Counted from the first letter of the stretch, positions 1-10,732 are shown. The stretch: DNA of 64,000 bases from Acanthosepion esculentum (GCA_964036315.1 OZ038517.1:17697213-17761212), one strand, 5' to 3'. Translations and numbers: made by a program. Notes: generated by a model not told the origin, from the letters alone.

Positions 1-284
1 TCTATTGATATATCAAAACTGACAGGCCTGGCAGATACGAACAGAATATGTGTAACAAATTCAGTTAACTTCATAATTGTGTTTACAACTTGAGAAGGAG
101 AGATGTTATTCACAGAAAGCTGGTCGAATTTCTTTCCTGAAAACTATATTTCTATTCCAATATGTCACTCTTGTCGAGCGATAGTGCAGTGAGAGGCTTT
201 AGACTTCCCGTCTGTGAGAAAGGAATTGCAGGTTGGAAAATAACTTGTCACCCACGAGGACGCGTAGATGTTTTTGGAATCTAT
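1..284. other. Unassigned sequence
   Basis: I see no open frame of note, no tandem structure and no recognisable element. The composition is mixed and unlike the neighbouring low-complexity tracts. It could be the 5' part of the SINE-like sequence that follows. Confidence 0.4.
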
Positions 285-440
285 CCAGAAAAACGGTTAT
301 CGTCTCGGATTAAGGAATCGTAAAGCCGAGTTTGAATTTCAGTCGAGTTCATTGCATTTACTTACGTGCTAATACCCTTGAGAAAGATATGAATTTAACT
401 CTTCTCTCTCACAGCTATGGGTAAAATAGTAGGACAGACG
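285..440 (+). mobile_element. tRNA-headed SINE relic
   Basis: The stretch has a tRNA-like head with the order of the copy at 1306-1440: a GGATTAAGG-like part, then GCCGAGTTTGAATTTCAG in the B-box position, then a pyrimidine-rich stretch and CAGCTATGGGTAAAATAG. The shared CAGCTATGGG motif ties it to the other SINEs of the window. It lacks the hairpin tail and is probably 3' truncated. The family assignment is by internal comparison only. Confidence 0.45.
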
Positions 441-600
441 TGCGTAGCAAACAGTCTAGAAGAAATAAATCAGCCTAAGACGGTGGGGCTCTGTCAGGCT
501 AGCTTGTTCAGGAAACGAGTGTATCGCACTATACTAAAGTGTGCGTATACATGTGGCCGGGGACTGCTTGTGAATAAAAAAATTCCCACTGAAACTCCTA

Positions 601-838
601 AGACAGATTGAGTATTATAGCCTTGGGTGACAGCCGGTCTATGAGAAGGAAAACTCCGATTTCAAAAGCTTGGGATGGTTGTTTGCTAACCTCCACCCCA
701 AGCCATGAATAAAATAGCAAGACAAACTGAGTCCTATAGCTTTGTCGGGGCAACCCATCTATTAGAAGGAAAACTGATTTCAAAAACCTTAGGATGGTTG
801 TTTGCTAACCTGTACCCCAAGCTATGGATAAAATAATA
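601..838 (+). repeat. Two-copy tandem repeat, 119-bp period
   Basis: Two adjacent copies begin at 601 and 720. Both contain GGATGGTTGTTTGCTAACCT and end with a CCAAGC(T/C)ATG(G/A)ATAAAATA motif. That end resembles the CAGCTATGGG body motif of the SINEs here, so this is probably a tandemly duplicated SINE segment. The small open frames in it are not convincing. Confidence 0.65.
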
Positions 839-1002
839 AGATAGTTTCCTGTTACAATTTTCCTTCCCGATTATTCTTGTCTTTGTCATCGTTTTATGAC
901 TTTTCTGAAGGTTACATGAATTTTTACCTTTGCTTTTCTTTCGTGTTTAGATTTTAGTGGTGGGGGGGGGGGTCTGGTTTGTTTACTTTTATTTATCTTC
1001 TA

Positions 1003-1132
1003 GGGTTCAATTAGTACAACATGTATCACTAAACCATTGTTATCTAAAAAAAAATTCTTACAATCTAAAAATATTTTCTGGCTTTTTAAATAACCTGCAA
1101 TGGGTTGATAAGCCGTAAAAAAACGAAATCAA
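1003..1132 (+). mobile_element. SINE 3' part with hairpin tail
   Basis: This is a 5'-truncated SINE. It has the body words TTAGTACAACATGTATCACTA and AATCTAAAAATATT. It ends in the family tail TTTAAATAACCTGCAATGGG, TTGATAAGCCGTAAAA and an AATCAATCA end. The same tail ends the copies at 1575, 5730, 7653, 13885, 14885 and 57150. Confidence 0.7.
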
Positions 1133-1182
1133 TCAGTGAAGATTTTCTTTTGTTTTTCCCTTTCTTATATTTCTCTTATTAG

Positions 1183-1578
1183 GCTTACGGCCATATCAGG
1201 TTGAAACATCGGTTGTCGTCCGATCCTCTAAGTTAAGCAAAGTCGAGCCTGATCAGTAACTAGATGGGTGACCGCTTGGAAATACCAGAAGCTATAAGCC
1301 TGTATGTGCGGGTGGTGTAATGGATAACGACTCGGAATTGTTAATCGCAGAGCCGAGTTCAATTCCAGTCGAGATCATTGTATCCCCTTACGCGCAAATA
1401 TACTTGGAAATCAAAATTTTCTCTCCCAACTATGGGTTAATTATTAGGATTTGTATTATCATTATTATCTCCAGAAGGTTATTACAATCTAAAAATATTG
1501 CCTGGCTTTAAATAACCTGCAAAGGTAGTTATAGCAGCAATCGGGTTGATAAACCGTAAAAACAAGCCAATCAGAACT
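1183..1578 (+). mobile_element. Composite SINE: 5S rRNA-like head plus tRNA-like segment
   Basis: Bases 1183-1300 match 5S rRNA from the first to the last conserved block: GCTTACGGCCATATCAGG, GTTAAGCAAAGTCGAGCC, GATGGGTGACCGCTTGG and a near-terminal AGCTATAAGCC. Bases about 1306-1385 are tRNA-like, with GGTGGTGTAATGGATAACG and a B-box-like GAGTTCAATTCC. The body then has CCCAACTATGGGTTAATTA and the family tail, which carries a small insertion (about 1527-1545). Two successive Pol III-type heads in one SINE is unusual. It could be one SINE type retrotransposed next to another, but there is no tail between the 5S and tRNA parts. Confidence 0.75.
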
Positions 1579-1618
1579 TTAAACTGATAGTATTGATGGA
1601 TTTGATTTATTGATGCTA

Positions 1619-2366
1619 TAACTACCGTATTTGACGGCATATAAGACGCACTGGTGTATAAGACGCACCCCAATTTCAGCAGGGCAAATCAAGAAAAAAT
1701 TAGTAATTAGTAAAATTAGTAAAATTATTAGTAAATGGTACAGCCTAGGCTATATTTATGAAGTATTATTTTGTTTAAACAAGCCATTATTACAATTAAA
1801 CGAAAAATAATAGGAAAAAAGAACACGAGCCTATAAAAAAATCTCTATTATATCCAAAGGTAAGAAAACAAAATAAAAATCAAGCAATTATTACAATTGA
1901 GCAAAACAGTCTCTCCTTTATATGATCCGTACAACGTGCGTCTTGTAAAAGTCTTAGTGGAATAATTAGGATATAAAAATTCTGATTGTATTCATACCAA
2001 TGCAACCGGGAGTTATCGCAAGAAAAATATTAATGAAACAAATATATTTTACAACTAAATAATTTGAATTTATTGCATATAATTTTAGTGAAAAAAGTAC
2101 TAGTATTAAACGTGATGAAATTCATATAATGAATATTATCAAAAACACTTTTAATCTGCATAATAACCTTTTAAATAATGGCAATAGGTATACGAAAGTT
2201 ACTCTAAAGTCTAAGCTAATAGGAGTTGCCAGGTAGCTAATTTCGGTCGACTATTGTGAATTTTAAACCTATATATGGCACATAAGACGCAGGAAAATTT
2301 TAAAAGATATTTTTAGTAAAAAAATAAAAAGAAGTGCCTCTTATATGCCGTCAAATACGGTAGTTA
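1619..2366. mobile_element. Non-autonomous DNA transposon (MITE) with ~30-bp TIRs
   Basis: The left end TAACTACCGTATTTGACGGC and its continuation ATATAAGACGCA are mirrored at 2341-2366. The word TAAGACGCA recurs subterminally near 1655 and 2285, as transposase-binding repeats often do. The interior is AT-rich without a coding frame. It lies directly after the SINE at 1183-1578. I cannot assign a superfamily; no clear long target duplication is visible. Confidence 0.75.
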
Positions 2367-2689
2367 GTATTTTTTCTTTTCAGGTGTTCTCTGCATAGCC
2401 AATTTCGTAATTTCTTTAATTTACTTCTGTGATTCTCTGTATAATTGTAAGATTTTCCCTATTTCTCTCTTTTTCATATTTTTGTTGATGTTTATTTTGT
2501 AACCGTTAATATTTTTTCCCTTTTGCTATTTGCGCGCGGTCATACAACTCTTATTATGCCTTCATGAGAATATGACAGTTAATATGATTTCTTTCTTCGC
2601 TATTATTGCAGTTATAAATATTTTTAATGGCGGTCCGATTACTTTTCATTCATATAATTCAATGTAATTCTTACCAATGTTTGATTGTC
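2367..2689. other. T-rich unassigned spacer
   Basis: AT-rich and pyrimidine-leaning sequence. I find no repeat unit, RNA gene or supported coding frame. Confidence 0.4.
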
Positions 2690-3400
2690 ATTATCCTTCT
2701 CTCTCCACCATTTTCTCCCTCTCTCCGCCATTTTCTTTCTCTCTTCGCGTTCTTCTTTCTGATTCCTACATTTTCTTTCTCTCCTCGCCATTTCCTCTCT
2801 CTACCACATTTCTTTCTGTCTGTCTTCTTCTCCCTGCCATTTTCTTTCTTTCTCTCTCAGCCATTTTCGCTTTCTTCACCATTTTCTTACTCTCTCCACC
2901 ATTTTGTTTCTTGCTCCACCAATTTCTCTCTCCCCACCATTTTCTTTCTCACTCCGCTATTTTATTTTTCTCTCCTCTATTTTCTCTCGTCGCCATTTTC
3001 TTTCTCTTTCCGCCATTTTCTCCCTCTCTCCGCCATTTTCTTCCCCTCTCCGGCATTTTCTTACTCTCTCCGCCATTTTATTTTTCTCTCCTCTATTTTC
3101 TCTCGTTGCCATTTTCTTTCTCTTTCCGCCATTTTCTCTCTCTCTCCGCCATTTTCTTCCCCTCTCCGGCATTTTCTTACTCTCTCCGCCATTTTATTTT
3201 TCTCTCCTCTATTTTCTCTCGTTGCCATTTTCTTTCTCTTTCCGCCATTTTCTTCCCCTCTCCGGCATTTTCTTTCTCTCTTCGCCATTTTCTTTCTTAC
3301 TCCACTATTTTATTTCTCTCTCCACCATTTTACTCTCTCCGCCATTTTCTTCCTACCTCCACCATTTTCTTTCTCTCTCCACCGTTTTCTTTCTTACTTC
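2690..3400. repeat. Pyrimidine minisatellite with nested ~118-bp repeat
   Basis: The basic unit is about 18-20 bp, of the form CGCCATTTTCTTTCTCTCTC. A larger unit of about 118 bp, marked by CTCTATTTTCTCTCG near 2980, 3097 and 3214, occurs about three times. The top strand is nearly all C and T apart from the GCCAT core. The three overlapping long frames are a product of the repeat and are not coding. Confidence 0.85.
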
Positions 3401-3959
3401 TATATCTTGTAGCATTAGCTCTTGTTGCTATCCTTTATTGTTTAACTAGGTAAACAATAACGCCCTTTTTTCTTTTCTTTGTGAATTATTGTCAATATAG
3501 GGCGTTTATATTAGAAGCAATGGAAAATTTTCAATGACTGCAGGATTTCCGCTTTGCCGATTAAAACTTGCGGTCTCAACGAACGCCATTTTGTATTTAT
3601 ATATTTTGACTATTCAAAATTCTTACCTACAGAGACGCCATCTCACATTTAAAGATATCTTCCTTATTGTTCATTTGCTCATTTCTTTGGGCTTGTCGTC
3701 TTTCGGCTAAAAATAAATCTTTTTGGCTTTCTTTTCTTCTTGTTCCCGTTTCTTTTCTTTGACTTTTTGTTTCTTTCTTGCCATTACGTCTTTTTTTTTT
3801 CTATTTTTGTTCTTTTTTACATGAGCAAAAAAGGCTTTCAGTTGTTTTGTTTATTTTTTTTTATTTAAGTTTGTTTTCTTCATCCAATTTTAATTTTCTT
3901 TCTTTTTCCTTCTTTCAATACAAATTCCTTTTCTTTTTGTTCCCCTCCTACCCAGATCT
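3401..3959. other. Unassigned T-rich sequence
   Basis: Sequence between two pyrimidine tracts. No gene or repeat unit is supported. Confidence 0.4.
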
Positions 3960-4826
3960 CTTCCTTCCTTCCTTCCTTCCTTCCTTCCTTCCTTCCTTCC
4001 TTCCTTCATTCCTTCCTTCCTTTCTTCCAACTCTTTCTTTTCCATGTTTTTTTCATGTTTCTTTTTCTTTAGCACCTACCCTTCCTTCCCTCATACTTCC
4101 TTCTTTTGTTCCTTTCTTTTTCTATTCATTTTTACAAATTCTACCCTTCCTTCCTTCCTTCCTTCCTTCCTTCCTTCCTTCCTCCCTTCCTTCCAGCCTC
4201 CATACCTCCCTTCCTCCCTCCCTTCCTTCCTTCCTTCCTTCCTCCCTTCCTTCCTTCCTCCCTTCCTTCCAGCCTCCATACCTCCCTTCCTCCCTCCCTT
4301 CCTTCCTTCCTTCCTCCCTTCCTTTCTCCCTTCCTTCCTCCCTTCCTACCTTCCTCCCTTCCTTCCTTCCTTCCTCCCTTCCTTCCTTCCTTCCTACCTT
4401 CCTCCCTTCCTCCCTTCCTTCCTTCCTTCCTACCTTCCTCCCTTCCTCCCTTCCTTCCTTCCTTTCCTTCCTTCCTTCCTTCCTTCCTCCCTTCCTTCCT
4501 TCCTCCCTTCCTTCCTTCCTTCCTTCCTTCCTACCTTCCTCCCTTCCTTCCTTCCTACCTTCCTTCCTTCCTCCCTTCCTTCCTCCCTTCCTTCCTCCCT
4601 TCCTTCCTTCCTTCCTTCCTACCTTCCTCCCTTCCTCCCTCCCTTCCTTCCTTCCTTCCTTCCTTCCTCCCTCCCTTCCTTCCTCCCTTCCTCCCTCCCT
4701 TCCTTCCTTCCTTCCTTCCTTCCTACCTTCCTCCCTTCCTCCCTCCCTTCCTTCCTTCCTTCCTTCCTTCCTCCCTCCCTCCCTACCTTCCTTCCTCCCT
4801 TCCTTCCTTCCTTCCTTCCTTCCTTT
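3960..4826. repeat. (CCTT)n / (CCCTTCCTT)n polypyrimidine tract
   Basis: There are about 60 bp of pure CCTT, a mixed gap to about 4143, then roughly 680 bp of CCTT blocks interrupted by CCCT and a few ACC or AG words. The word CAGCCTCCATACCTCCC occurs twice (about 4193 and 4270), which shows local duplication. Strand asymmetry is almost complete, so the tract could form a triplex. The 464-residue frame across it is low-complexity leucine/proline/serine and is rejected as a gene. Confidence 0.92.
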
Positions 4827-5180
4827 TTCAAACTCCTTCTTTTCGACTAATTTGATGAGTCCTGATAAAAAAAAAAAACATAAACTCAGGTTTCTTCCCC
4901 AGGTTTTCTGTTGCTTCCGAGATAAGATTTACCTCTCGTTAACTCATCTACCAAGAGATAATGACATCACTGACAATAAATATATAAGCAGCTTAAAACA
5001 ATTAGTATTTATTATATTTATATCCGCCACGTGTTTTGTCGTCCTAATTATGTTAAGATATGTCACAGAGAATATGTTATCTCCTGGATCATTACTTTAT
5101 TACTGCGGGTACATTTCGACTTACATGGAAATTCACGGTATGAAACATTGTGGGAACAAACCTCTCTCATAAATCAAGCA
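4827..5180. other. Unassigned sequence
   Basis: Mixed-composition sequence with a poly(A) run at 4867-4879. I recognise no element. It leads into the tandem repeat that starts near 5180. Confidence 0.35.
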
Positions 5181-6110
5181 CCCTGGACATAAAGTAGGGG
5201 GTCAGTTTTATATTATTATCAAGTAATAAACTGATCCTACATCCGATAAAATACTACATATTAATATAATTGAAACAAATATATAGAAACGTCCTTGGTA
5301 TGACGATAAACTACATCCGTTCCTGGGTAAGACGATAGACTACATCCGACAGCAGGGCCTTTAATCAGGAGGTTTTTGAGGAGCGTGGAACCACCTTATA
5401 ATTGCTGGTGTTCCAAGGCCCAGTCAGTTATGGGCAAATAGTTAACCCCCAAAGTGGGGTTAAATCGTGTAATAATAGCTGTTAATACCAGCAAAACATT
5501 TTTTGAAAAAATTATTACTAGCAATGAATTTCTAAAGAAAAAATTATTGCCAGAAACACATTATTACCAGCAATACTGTTTTTGAAAAAAATATTACCAG
5601 AAATACATTTTTGGAAAAAAAATTTTACCAAAAATATTTTTTGAAAAAATATATTACTAGCAATAAAAATCTTCTCGGCATTAAATAACCCATTATGGTT
5701 GAGATGCCGTAAAAATATACCAAACCAAAAATATAGAAAGATTCTGTTATGAAAACCTTCAAATAATATTGAAGAATTAAGAAAATATTCTGTTATTTAT
5801 GACAGAAAAGGTAAACAAGTATTATTATTAAGATTCTACTGGACATAAAGTGGGGGATCCGTTTTCAATTGTTATTAAGTAATAAACTGATCCCCCTACC
5901 CACAAAATACTGCATACTAATCTAATTGAAATAAATATATAGAAAGACTCAGTTATGAAAACCTTCAAATAATATTGAAGAATTAAGAAAATATTCTGTC
6001 ATTTATGACAGAAAAGGTAACGTATTATAACATTCTACTGGACATAAAGTGGGGGATCTGTTTTCTAGTATTTTTAAGTAATAAGCTTATCCCCACAACA
6101 TATTACAATT
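5181..6110. repeat. ~199-bp tandem repeat interrupted by a SINE
   Basis: CTGGACATAAAGT marks unit starts near 5183, 5839 and 6038. Units 2 and 3 are 199 bp apart. Units 1 and 2 are 656 bp apart because the SINE at 5290-5730 sits inside unit 1. Each full unit carries AAGTAATAAACTGATCC, AATATATAGAAA and TTCAAATAATATTGAAGAAT, and a TATTCTGT(T/C)ATTTATGACAG hairpin-like end. Confidence 0.8.
5290..5730 (+). mobile_element. SINE with 9-bp target-site duplication
   Basis: The insertion splits the 199-bp repeat. ATATAGAAA flanks it at 5281-5289 and 5731-5739. The head contains GACGATAAACTACATCCG, duplicated at the 5' end. The body has a GGTGTTCC motif and CAGTTATGGGC. The 3' end is CGGCATTAAATAACCCAT, then GAGATGCCGTAAAA. 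CGGCAT and ATGCCG pair as the tail hairpin. Length is 441 bp. Related copies are at 7222-7653 and 56829-57150. Confidence 0.85.
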
Positions 6111-6291
6111 TAATTATGTTAACGTATGTCATTAAAATATATTGTTATGTCCTACATTAATACTTTACTATTGCGTAGGTGAGTGACGTCAGTGCTTATT
6201 CACGGAAAATCGCGAGTACGTTCCGACTTAAACGGAAAATCGCGCTACGACGCATCGTAGGAACTCAATTGTGTCGTAAGTCGAGGCCCAC

Positions 6292-6296
<5 letters not shown>

Positions 6297-6369
<73 letters not shown>
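6297..6369. repeat. (TA)n microsatellite
   Basis: Uninterrupted TA dinucleotides. The sequence just before it (6195-6260) holds a short direct repeat of CGGAAAATCGCG. Confidence 0.95.
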
Positions 6370-6376
<7 letters not shown>

Positions 6377-6480
6377 TATATTTTGAACAATAAAAAATAT
6401 TAAAAAATTAAAATCTTCAGACACACTGGGTTGTATATTAATATCCCTTCGTTTTTATTATTATTTCATTTAAATTCCTC

Positions 6481-6513
6481 GACGAGTTTTGGCCAACATG
6501 GCCATCATCAGGG
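6481..6513 (-). ncRNA. Hammerhead-like fold, degenerate
   Basis: Read on the minus strand: CTGATGA, one extra T, then GGCC-ATGTT-GGCC as stem II. The expected GAAA has become AAAA. It continues with CTCGTC. The layout matches the copies at 10610, 55608 and 60984. Loss of the G of GAAA should abolish activity. It is probably the end of a decayed Penelope-like element. Confidence 0.45.
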
Positions 6514-6540
6514 GAAAATAATTTTCTGCTTGCTGATAGC

Positions 6541-7109
6541 AGTGAACTACAGAAATGAATGTCTTGATGGAGAAAATGGACTTTTGTCTGTAGTTCTCAT
6601 TTGTTTTTTTATTTTTTTAACATGAATTTTGGTCAGTCTTTGTGTTGGTCAAACAGTCTCTTTTAAGTTGTTATTTGAGATAAGAGCTGGATGGATTCAT
6701 GCTGCTCTGAATTCCCTTGGTCATTTTGACAGTTTTATTAGTTCCTGGAGAGAGGATGTGTCTCTGTTAAGTGTGTGTGTGTGCTATTTGATTCTTAGGG
6801 AGTGAATGAGTACGATCTGTATATTACTGTGGGTGTGTGTTATCGTTTGGCTCATTAGGGAGTGAGTGAGTATGATGTGTGTAAGTGTGTATATTCGTCT
6901 GGGTGTGTGTATAAGTGTGAGGCCTCAACACCTCCGTAAGCATGTCTGTCTTGTGTGGGGGAGAAATGTGGGTAGGTTTTGATTTGTAGGGTTATATATT
7001 AATACTATCTGTATTGTTAAATTTATGGTTGAGCCATATATGTGTGTGTCTGTGAGTGTGTGTATGTGTGTGTTTATGTGTGATAAAAATTGTAGTTTTA
7101 CGGTATGCT
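6541..7109. other. TG-rich unassigned sequence
   Basis: Contains scattered GTGTGTG runs and two similar words, GGGAGTGAATGAGTA and GGGAGTGAGTGAGTA (about 6799 and 6859), suggesting a decayed tandem duplication. No gene is supported. Confidence 0.4.
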
Positions 7110-7221
7110 TTTTTATGGGTGGAAGTGCTCAATATCAGGGAGAGAGCATTTATAAATATGAAAGTGAATATGGAAGTTAACTTTGAAGTCTCTTCGATGA
7201 TTGAACGCAATCTTCAGGCCA
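7110..7221 (-). repeat. Hammerhead-like repeat family copy, split by a SINE
   Basis: On the minus strand the stretch starts CCTGAAGATTGCG and continues to a TTCATATTTATAAATGC end, matching the order of the units at 49213, 54459 and 60984. The family is cut by the SINE at 7222-7653; the outer piece resumes at 7654-7680. The GAAA core word is damaged. Confidence 0.5.
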
Positions 7222-7653
7222 CACCGTCCTGGGTACGACGATAAACTACATCCAACAGCAAGGCCTCTGATCAGGGGGTTTTGAGGAGAGTGGAACCAAT
7301 TGTTGGTGTTCCCAGATCCACCCTGACTCAGGGCGGTAATACCTGTTAGGGACCCAGCTATGGGCAAGAAGTTCACTCAAATAAAACTGAGGTAACAAGG
7401 ATTATAAAAGTGTAAAAATAGGTTTTAATACCAGAAATACTTTGTAAAAAATTATTACCAGAGATAAATTTTTGAAGAAAAAAAAATATTATCAGCAATA
7501 CATTTTTTAAAATAATATTACCAGCTATACATTTTTGAGGAAAAAAATTGCCAGAAATGGATTTTTGATAAATCCAAATATTACCAGCAATAAAAATTTT
7601 GTCGGCATTAAATAACCCATTCAGGTTGATAGGCCGTAAAACAAAACAAACCA
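7222..7653 (+). mobile_element. SINE with 13-bp target-site duplication
   Basis: AATCTTCAGGCCA flanks the insertion at 7209-7221 and 7654-7666. The head contains GTACGACGATAAACTACATC. The middle has GGTGTTCCCAGATCCACC, GGGCGGTAATACCTGTTAGG and CCAGCTATGGGC. The tail is CGGCATTAAATAACCCAT, then GATAGGCCGTAAAACAAAAC. It is the best preserved member of this SINE type in the window and defines its length at 432 bp. Confidence 0.88.
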
Positions 7654-7687
7654 AATCTTCAGGCCATAAGTTGTAAGTGACCACTCA

Positions 7688-7701
7688 TATCTATCTATCT
7701 A

Positions 7702-7799
<98 letters not shown>

Positions 7800-7995
7800 A
7801 GTGTATTCATTATATGTCTATCTGCGTATTTATCTGTTTTTCTGTTCATATCTGTCTGTCTGTCTATCTCAATCTCTTCATCTATCTGTCTATCTATCTA
7901 TCTATCTATCTATTTCAGTCCCCTCATGTCTATCTTTTTTTTCTCTATCTATCTATCTCTCTATTTCAGTCCCCTCATATCTATCTATCTATCTA

Positions 7996-8058
<63 letters not shown>

Positions 8059-8201
8059 AAGCCACTCTTCGTACCTTTCTATCTATCTATCTATCTCAGT
8101 GTATTCATTATCTGTCTGTCTGCGTATTTATCTGTTTTTCTGTTCATATCTATGTCCTCGTTTTTGTTCATATCTGTCTGCTTGTCTATCTTAATCTCTT
8201 C

Positions 8202-8256
<55 letters not shown>

Positions 8257-8344
8257 AATTTCAATCCCCTCATGTGTATCTATCTATCTATCTATTTATC
8301 TCAGTCCCTTCATATCTATCTATCTATCTATTTCAGTCACCTCA

Positions 8345-8386
<42 letters not shown>

Positions 8387-8478
8387 AGCCACTCTTAGTA
8401 TCTATCTATCTCAGTTTCTGTTCATATATATTTATCTCATTCTGTTCATATCATATCTAACTATTCATTCATATCTAA

Positions 8479-8539
<61 letters not shown>

Positions 8540-8560
8540 TTTATGAGTGTGTGTGTATAA
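7688..8560. repeat. Compound (CTAT)n / (TA)n array
   Basis: CTAT blocks alternate with pure TA blocks (about 7704-7796, 7998-8056, 8484-8537). The CTAT blocks are broken by words such as TTCAGTCCCCTCATAT and CTCAGTTTCTGTTCATAT. On the other strand these read TATGA...ACTGA, the same spacer seen in the GATA arrays at 16, 38, 40, 49 and 59 kb. All long frames here are repeat artefacts. Confidence 0.92.
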
Positions 8561-8669
8561 ATATTAGCCTCACTTCATATTTCTCTCTATCTACCTACCT
8601 ATTTATCTCTGTGTATTTATTATCTTTCTGTGTATCTCCCTATTTATCTATCTATCTTTCTCTTTCAAC

Positions 8670-8811
<142 letters not shown>

Positions 8812-9398
8812 TGGGTATTACAGCAAAATTGTCCAAATCGTCTAATAACATGGAATAATTGTCCACCCCACAAATGTTTAATATCTCAAACACCACTAAA
8901 CTAATTGAGTTTCCTTTTTTAGGTTTTCAGATAAGACGTTCAGCCATCTTGACAGTATTTGTTGTAAGAATCACTGAAAAACCCTTTGAGTTATTCATCT
9001 AGAAAGAGAAGGGGTTATAATCGCTTTGTGTCAGTCCCACCATGTCTTCCCAAATAAGCAATGGTGACAGAAAAAAGATCATTCAGGCCTTCCGTAATAG
9101 TGCCAACATTCATACTCTGGCTCCCATCTTCAAATTCCATTCAAGAGCCACCAAGAGAACGGTGAATAAGTGTTTTTAAAAAAGGGAACAGTAGAGAGGA
9201 AAACTGTATCAGGAGGTCACAACAGGAGGAAGAATTCATCTTAAAGCTAAATATATTCTTATTGTTCAACGTAATGTCCAATAGTGTTATAAAAACCTTG
9301 GAGAAGACATCTTTAATCATTTCTGAGATATAATGGTTCAAATCTTAATCTAATAACTGAAAAATGATTTGAAAATTTTTTTCTGTTCCAACTGGTTT
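8812..9398 (+). mobile_element. Tc1/mariner-like element, internally deleted
   Basis: The left end CTGGGTATTACAGCAAAATT and right end near AACTGGT (9397) resemble the ends of the sister copy at 45388-46000, which lies in the opposite orientation. A reading start at 9042 gives MSSQISNGDRKKIIQAF followed by an HTH-like segment ending TVNKCF, then stop. This is only the DNA-binding N-terminus of a transposase. No catalytic region remains. The left end abuts a (TA)n array, consistent with TA target choice. Confidence 0.65.
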
Positions 9399-9403
9399 AT
9401 GTA

Positions 9404-9855
9404 TAGTGTTGTGCAAAAGTAAATAAGCCTCTAAGATAATATTTTTAAAAACTGTCTATTTTTTTCCAGATGATCAAAAAAGCTTAAGTAAAAATTTTAT
9501 TCGTTAATAAAAACTTTATTAATTGAATTACAACCACTTTCAAAGACTTTTATGGAAGCCGAAATAAAAACAAATATTAATTAAAAATTAAGACATGCAA
9601 AATTAAGTAAACCCTTACATTCACACTTGGTATTTTTATTTTAATTAGTTGCCAGTGCTAATAAGCTCTTGTGCACATGTAAAAATCAAAATGACACGTG
9701 TTCACTTCTTGGAAAGCTGCATATACTGCAGTCAAACAATATGACTCATTGTGTATGCAAAAGGCTGCAGTTAGGGACTAAATTTAAAAAAATATATATG
9801 CAAAGATCAAGAGAACTTCCCGAAGCTTTAAAAAAAATCGCATAGTTGATTGAGT
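9404..9855 (+). mobile_element. Tc1-like left-end fragment
   Basis: Starts TATAGTGTTGTGCAAAAGTA, typical of Tc1-like ends. At 9799 an ATG opens MQRSRELPEAL-type sequence, which is the usual start of one Tc1 transposase group. It is lost after about 15 residues, where LINE sequence takes over. Confidence 0.5.
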
Positions 9856-10178
9856 TATGAAATCTTGTGAGATAATCTTAAGTGACATTTAAGACCCGCC
9901 AGTGATTTACAAAGGAGGTCACATATGGAGCAAGTGTGGAGATTGTGAGATGAGATCACTGTTAGATTGGCTGACCTTTTAGATGTTGCTCTCGCTTCTT
10001 GAAGATGTTTCAGTCAAGCAGATTGAGAACTGTTGAGTCCACTAAAACACGTTGATCGCCATTCTACCCGCTCCAAGGCTAAGCGCTCAAGGGTGTTATG
10101 TGGTATATTGACAGCTGAAACGTTGCTTTTCAGTTTGTATCTTAGCCATGGGCGTCCTACATATATATCCACACGTTT

Positions 10179-10180
<2 letters not shown>
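9856..10180 (-). pseudogene. LINE ORF2 C-terminus with zinc finger, truncated
   Basis: On the minus strand the sequence encodes the end of a non-LTR retrotransposon protein: the segment before LERLALERVEWRSTCF, then a C2H2-type finger whose residues are visible as C-x2-C with a downstream H-x-H-like end. It matches the better copy at 54706-55135. The reading frame is broken by stops. In this family such a finger sits at the extreme C-terminus after the reverse transcriptase. Confidence 0.6.

Positions 10181-10237
<57 letters not shown>
10181..10237. repeat. (TA)n microsatellite
   Basis: Pure TA, at the 5' end of the LINE fragment above. A similar (TA)n lies next to the sister LINE copy at 55.1 kb. 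Confidence 0.95.
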
Positions 10238-10241
<4 letters not shown>

Positions 10242-10529
10242 TATTATTCAAACTTTACTTTTAGTGGATACCCATATTTGAGTAGCCGCTCCGTTTATTT
10301 ATGAACCTGTATTTTTTTCCAAAATGTCTCATGAAAAAAAAATATGCGAAAAATAAGACCAGACGACATGCGTTGAACGGATGTCATCATTCCTTGGAAA
10401 AAGTATAACCACCATACATTGACTTAACCTCTTTTCGAGAGTAACTCATATTTTGATACAATTAGTTGTCAGTAAAAATGAATAACCTACCTGAAATGAA
10501 AAGACGATAGACACAAGATTGTTCTGTTT

Positions 10530-10732
10530 CTGATTAGTCTTGTGTTTACCGTCTTTTCATGTTGACTTAAATATCGTCTAATCCTAAGTATGTTTCTAAT
10601 AACTATGTCCTGAAGATGGTCTACTAGACTGAAACGTCTGACGTCGACAGTAAAATAACATTAAAACAGTAAACTTGCATATTCGGATTTTGTTTTGTCT
10701 TTTCTATATTTTTCATCATCCACATATTTGCT

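Noticed and set aside
961..972. G-quadruplex site
   Set aside because: A single G run (also at 49086-49097) is not enough for an intramolecular quadruplex.
3778..5172. 464-codon plus-strand frame
   Set aside because: It translates the CCTT tract into leucine, proline and serine repeats; overlapping frames of similar length exist in all phases. A repeat artefact.
7677..8460. Frames of 127-219 codons
   Set aside because: Translations of CTAT and TA microsatellites.
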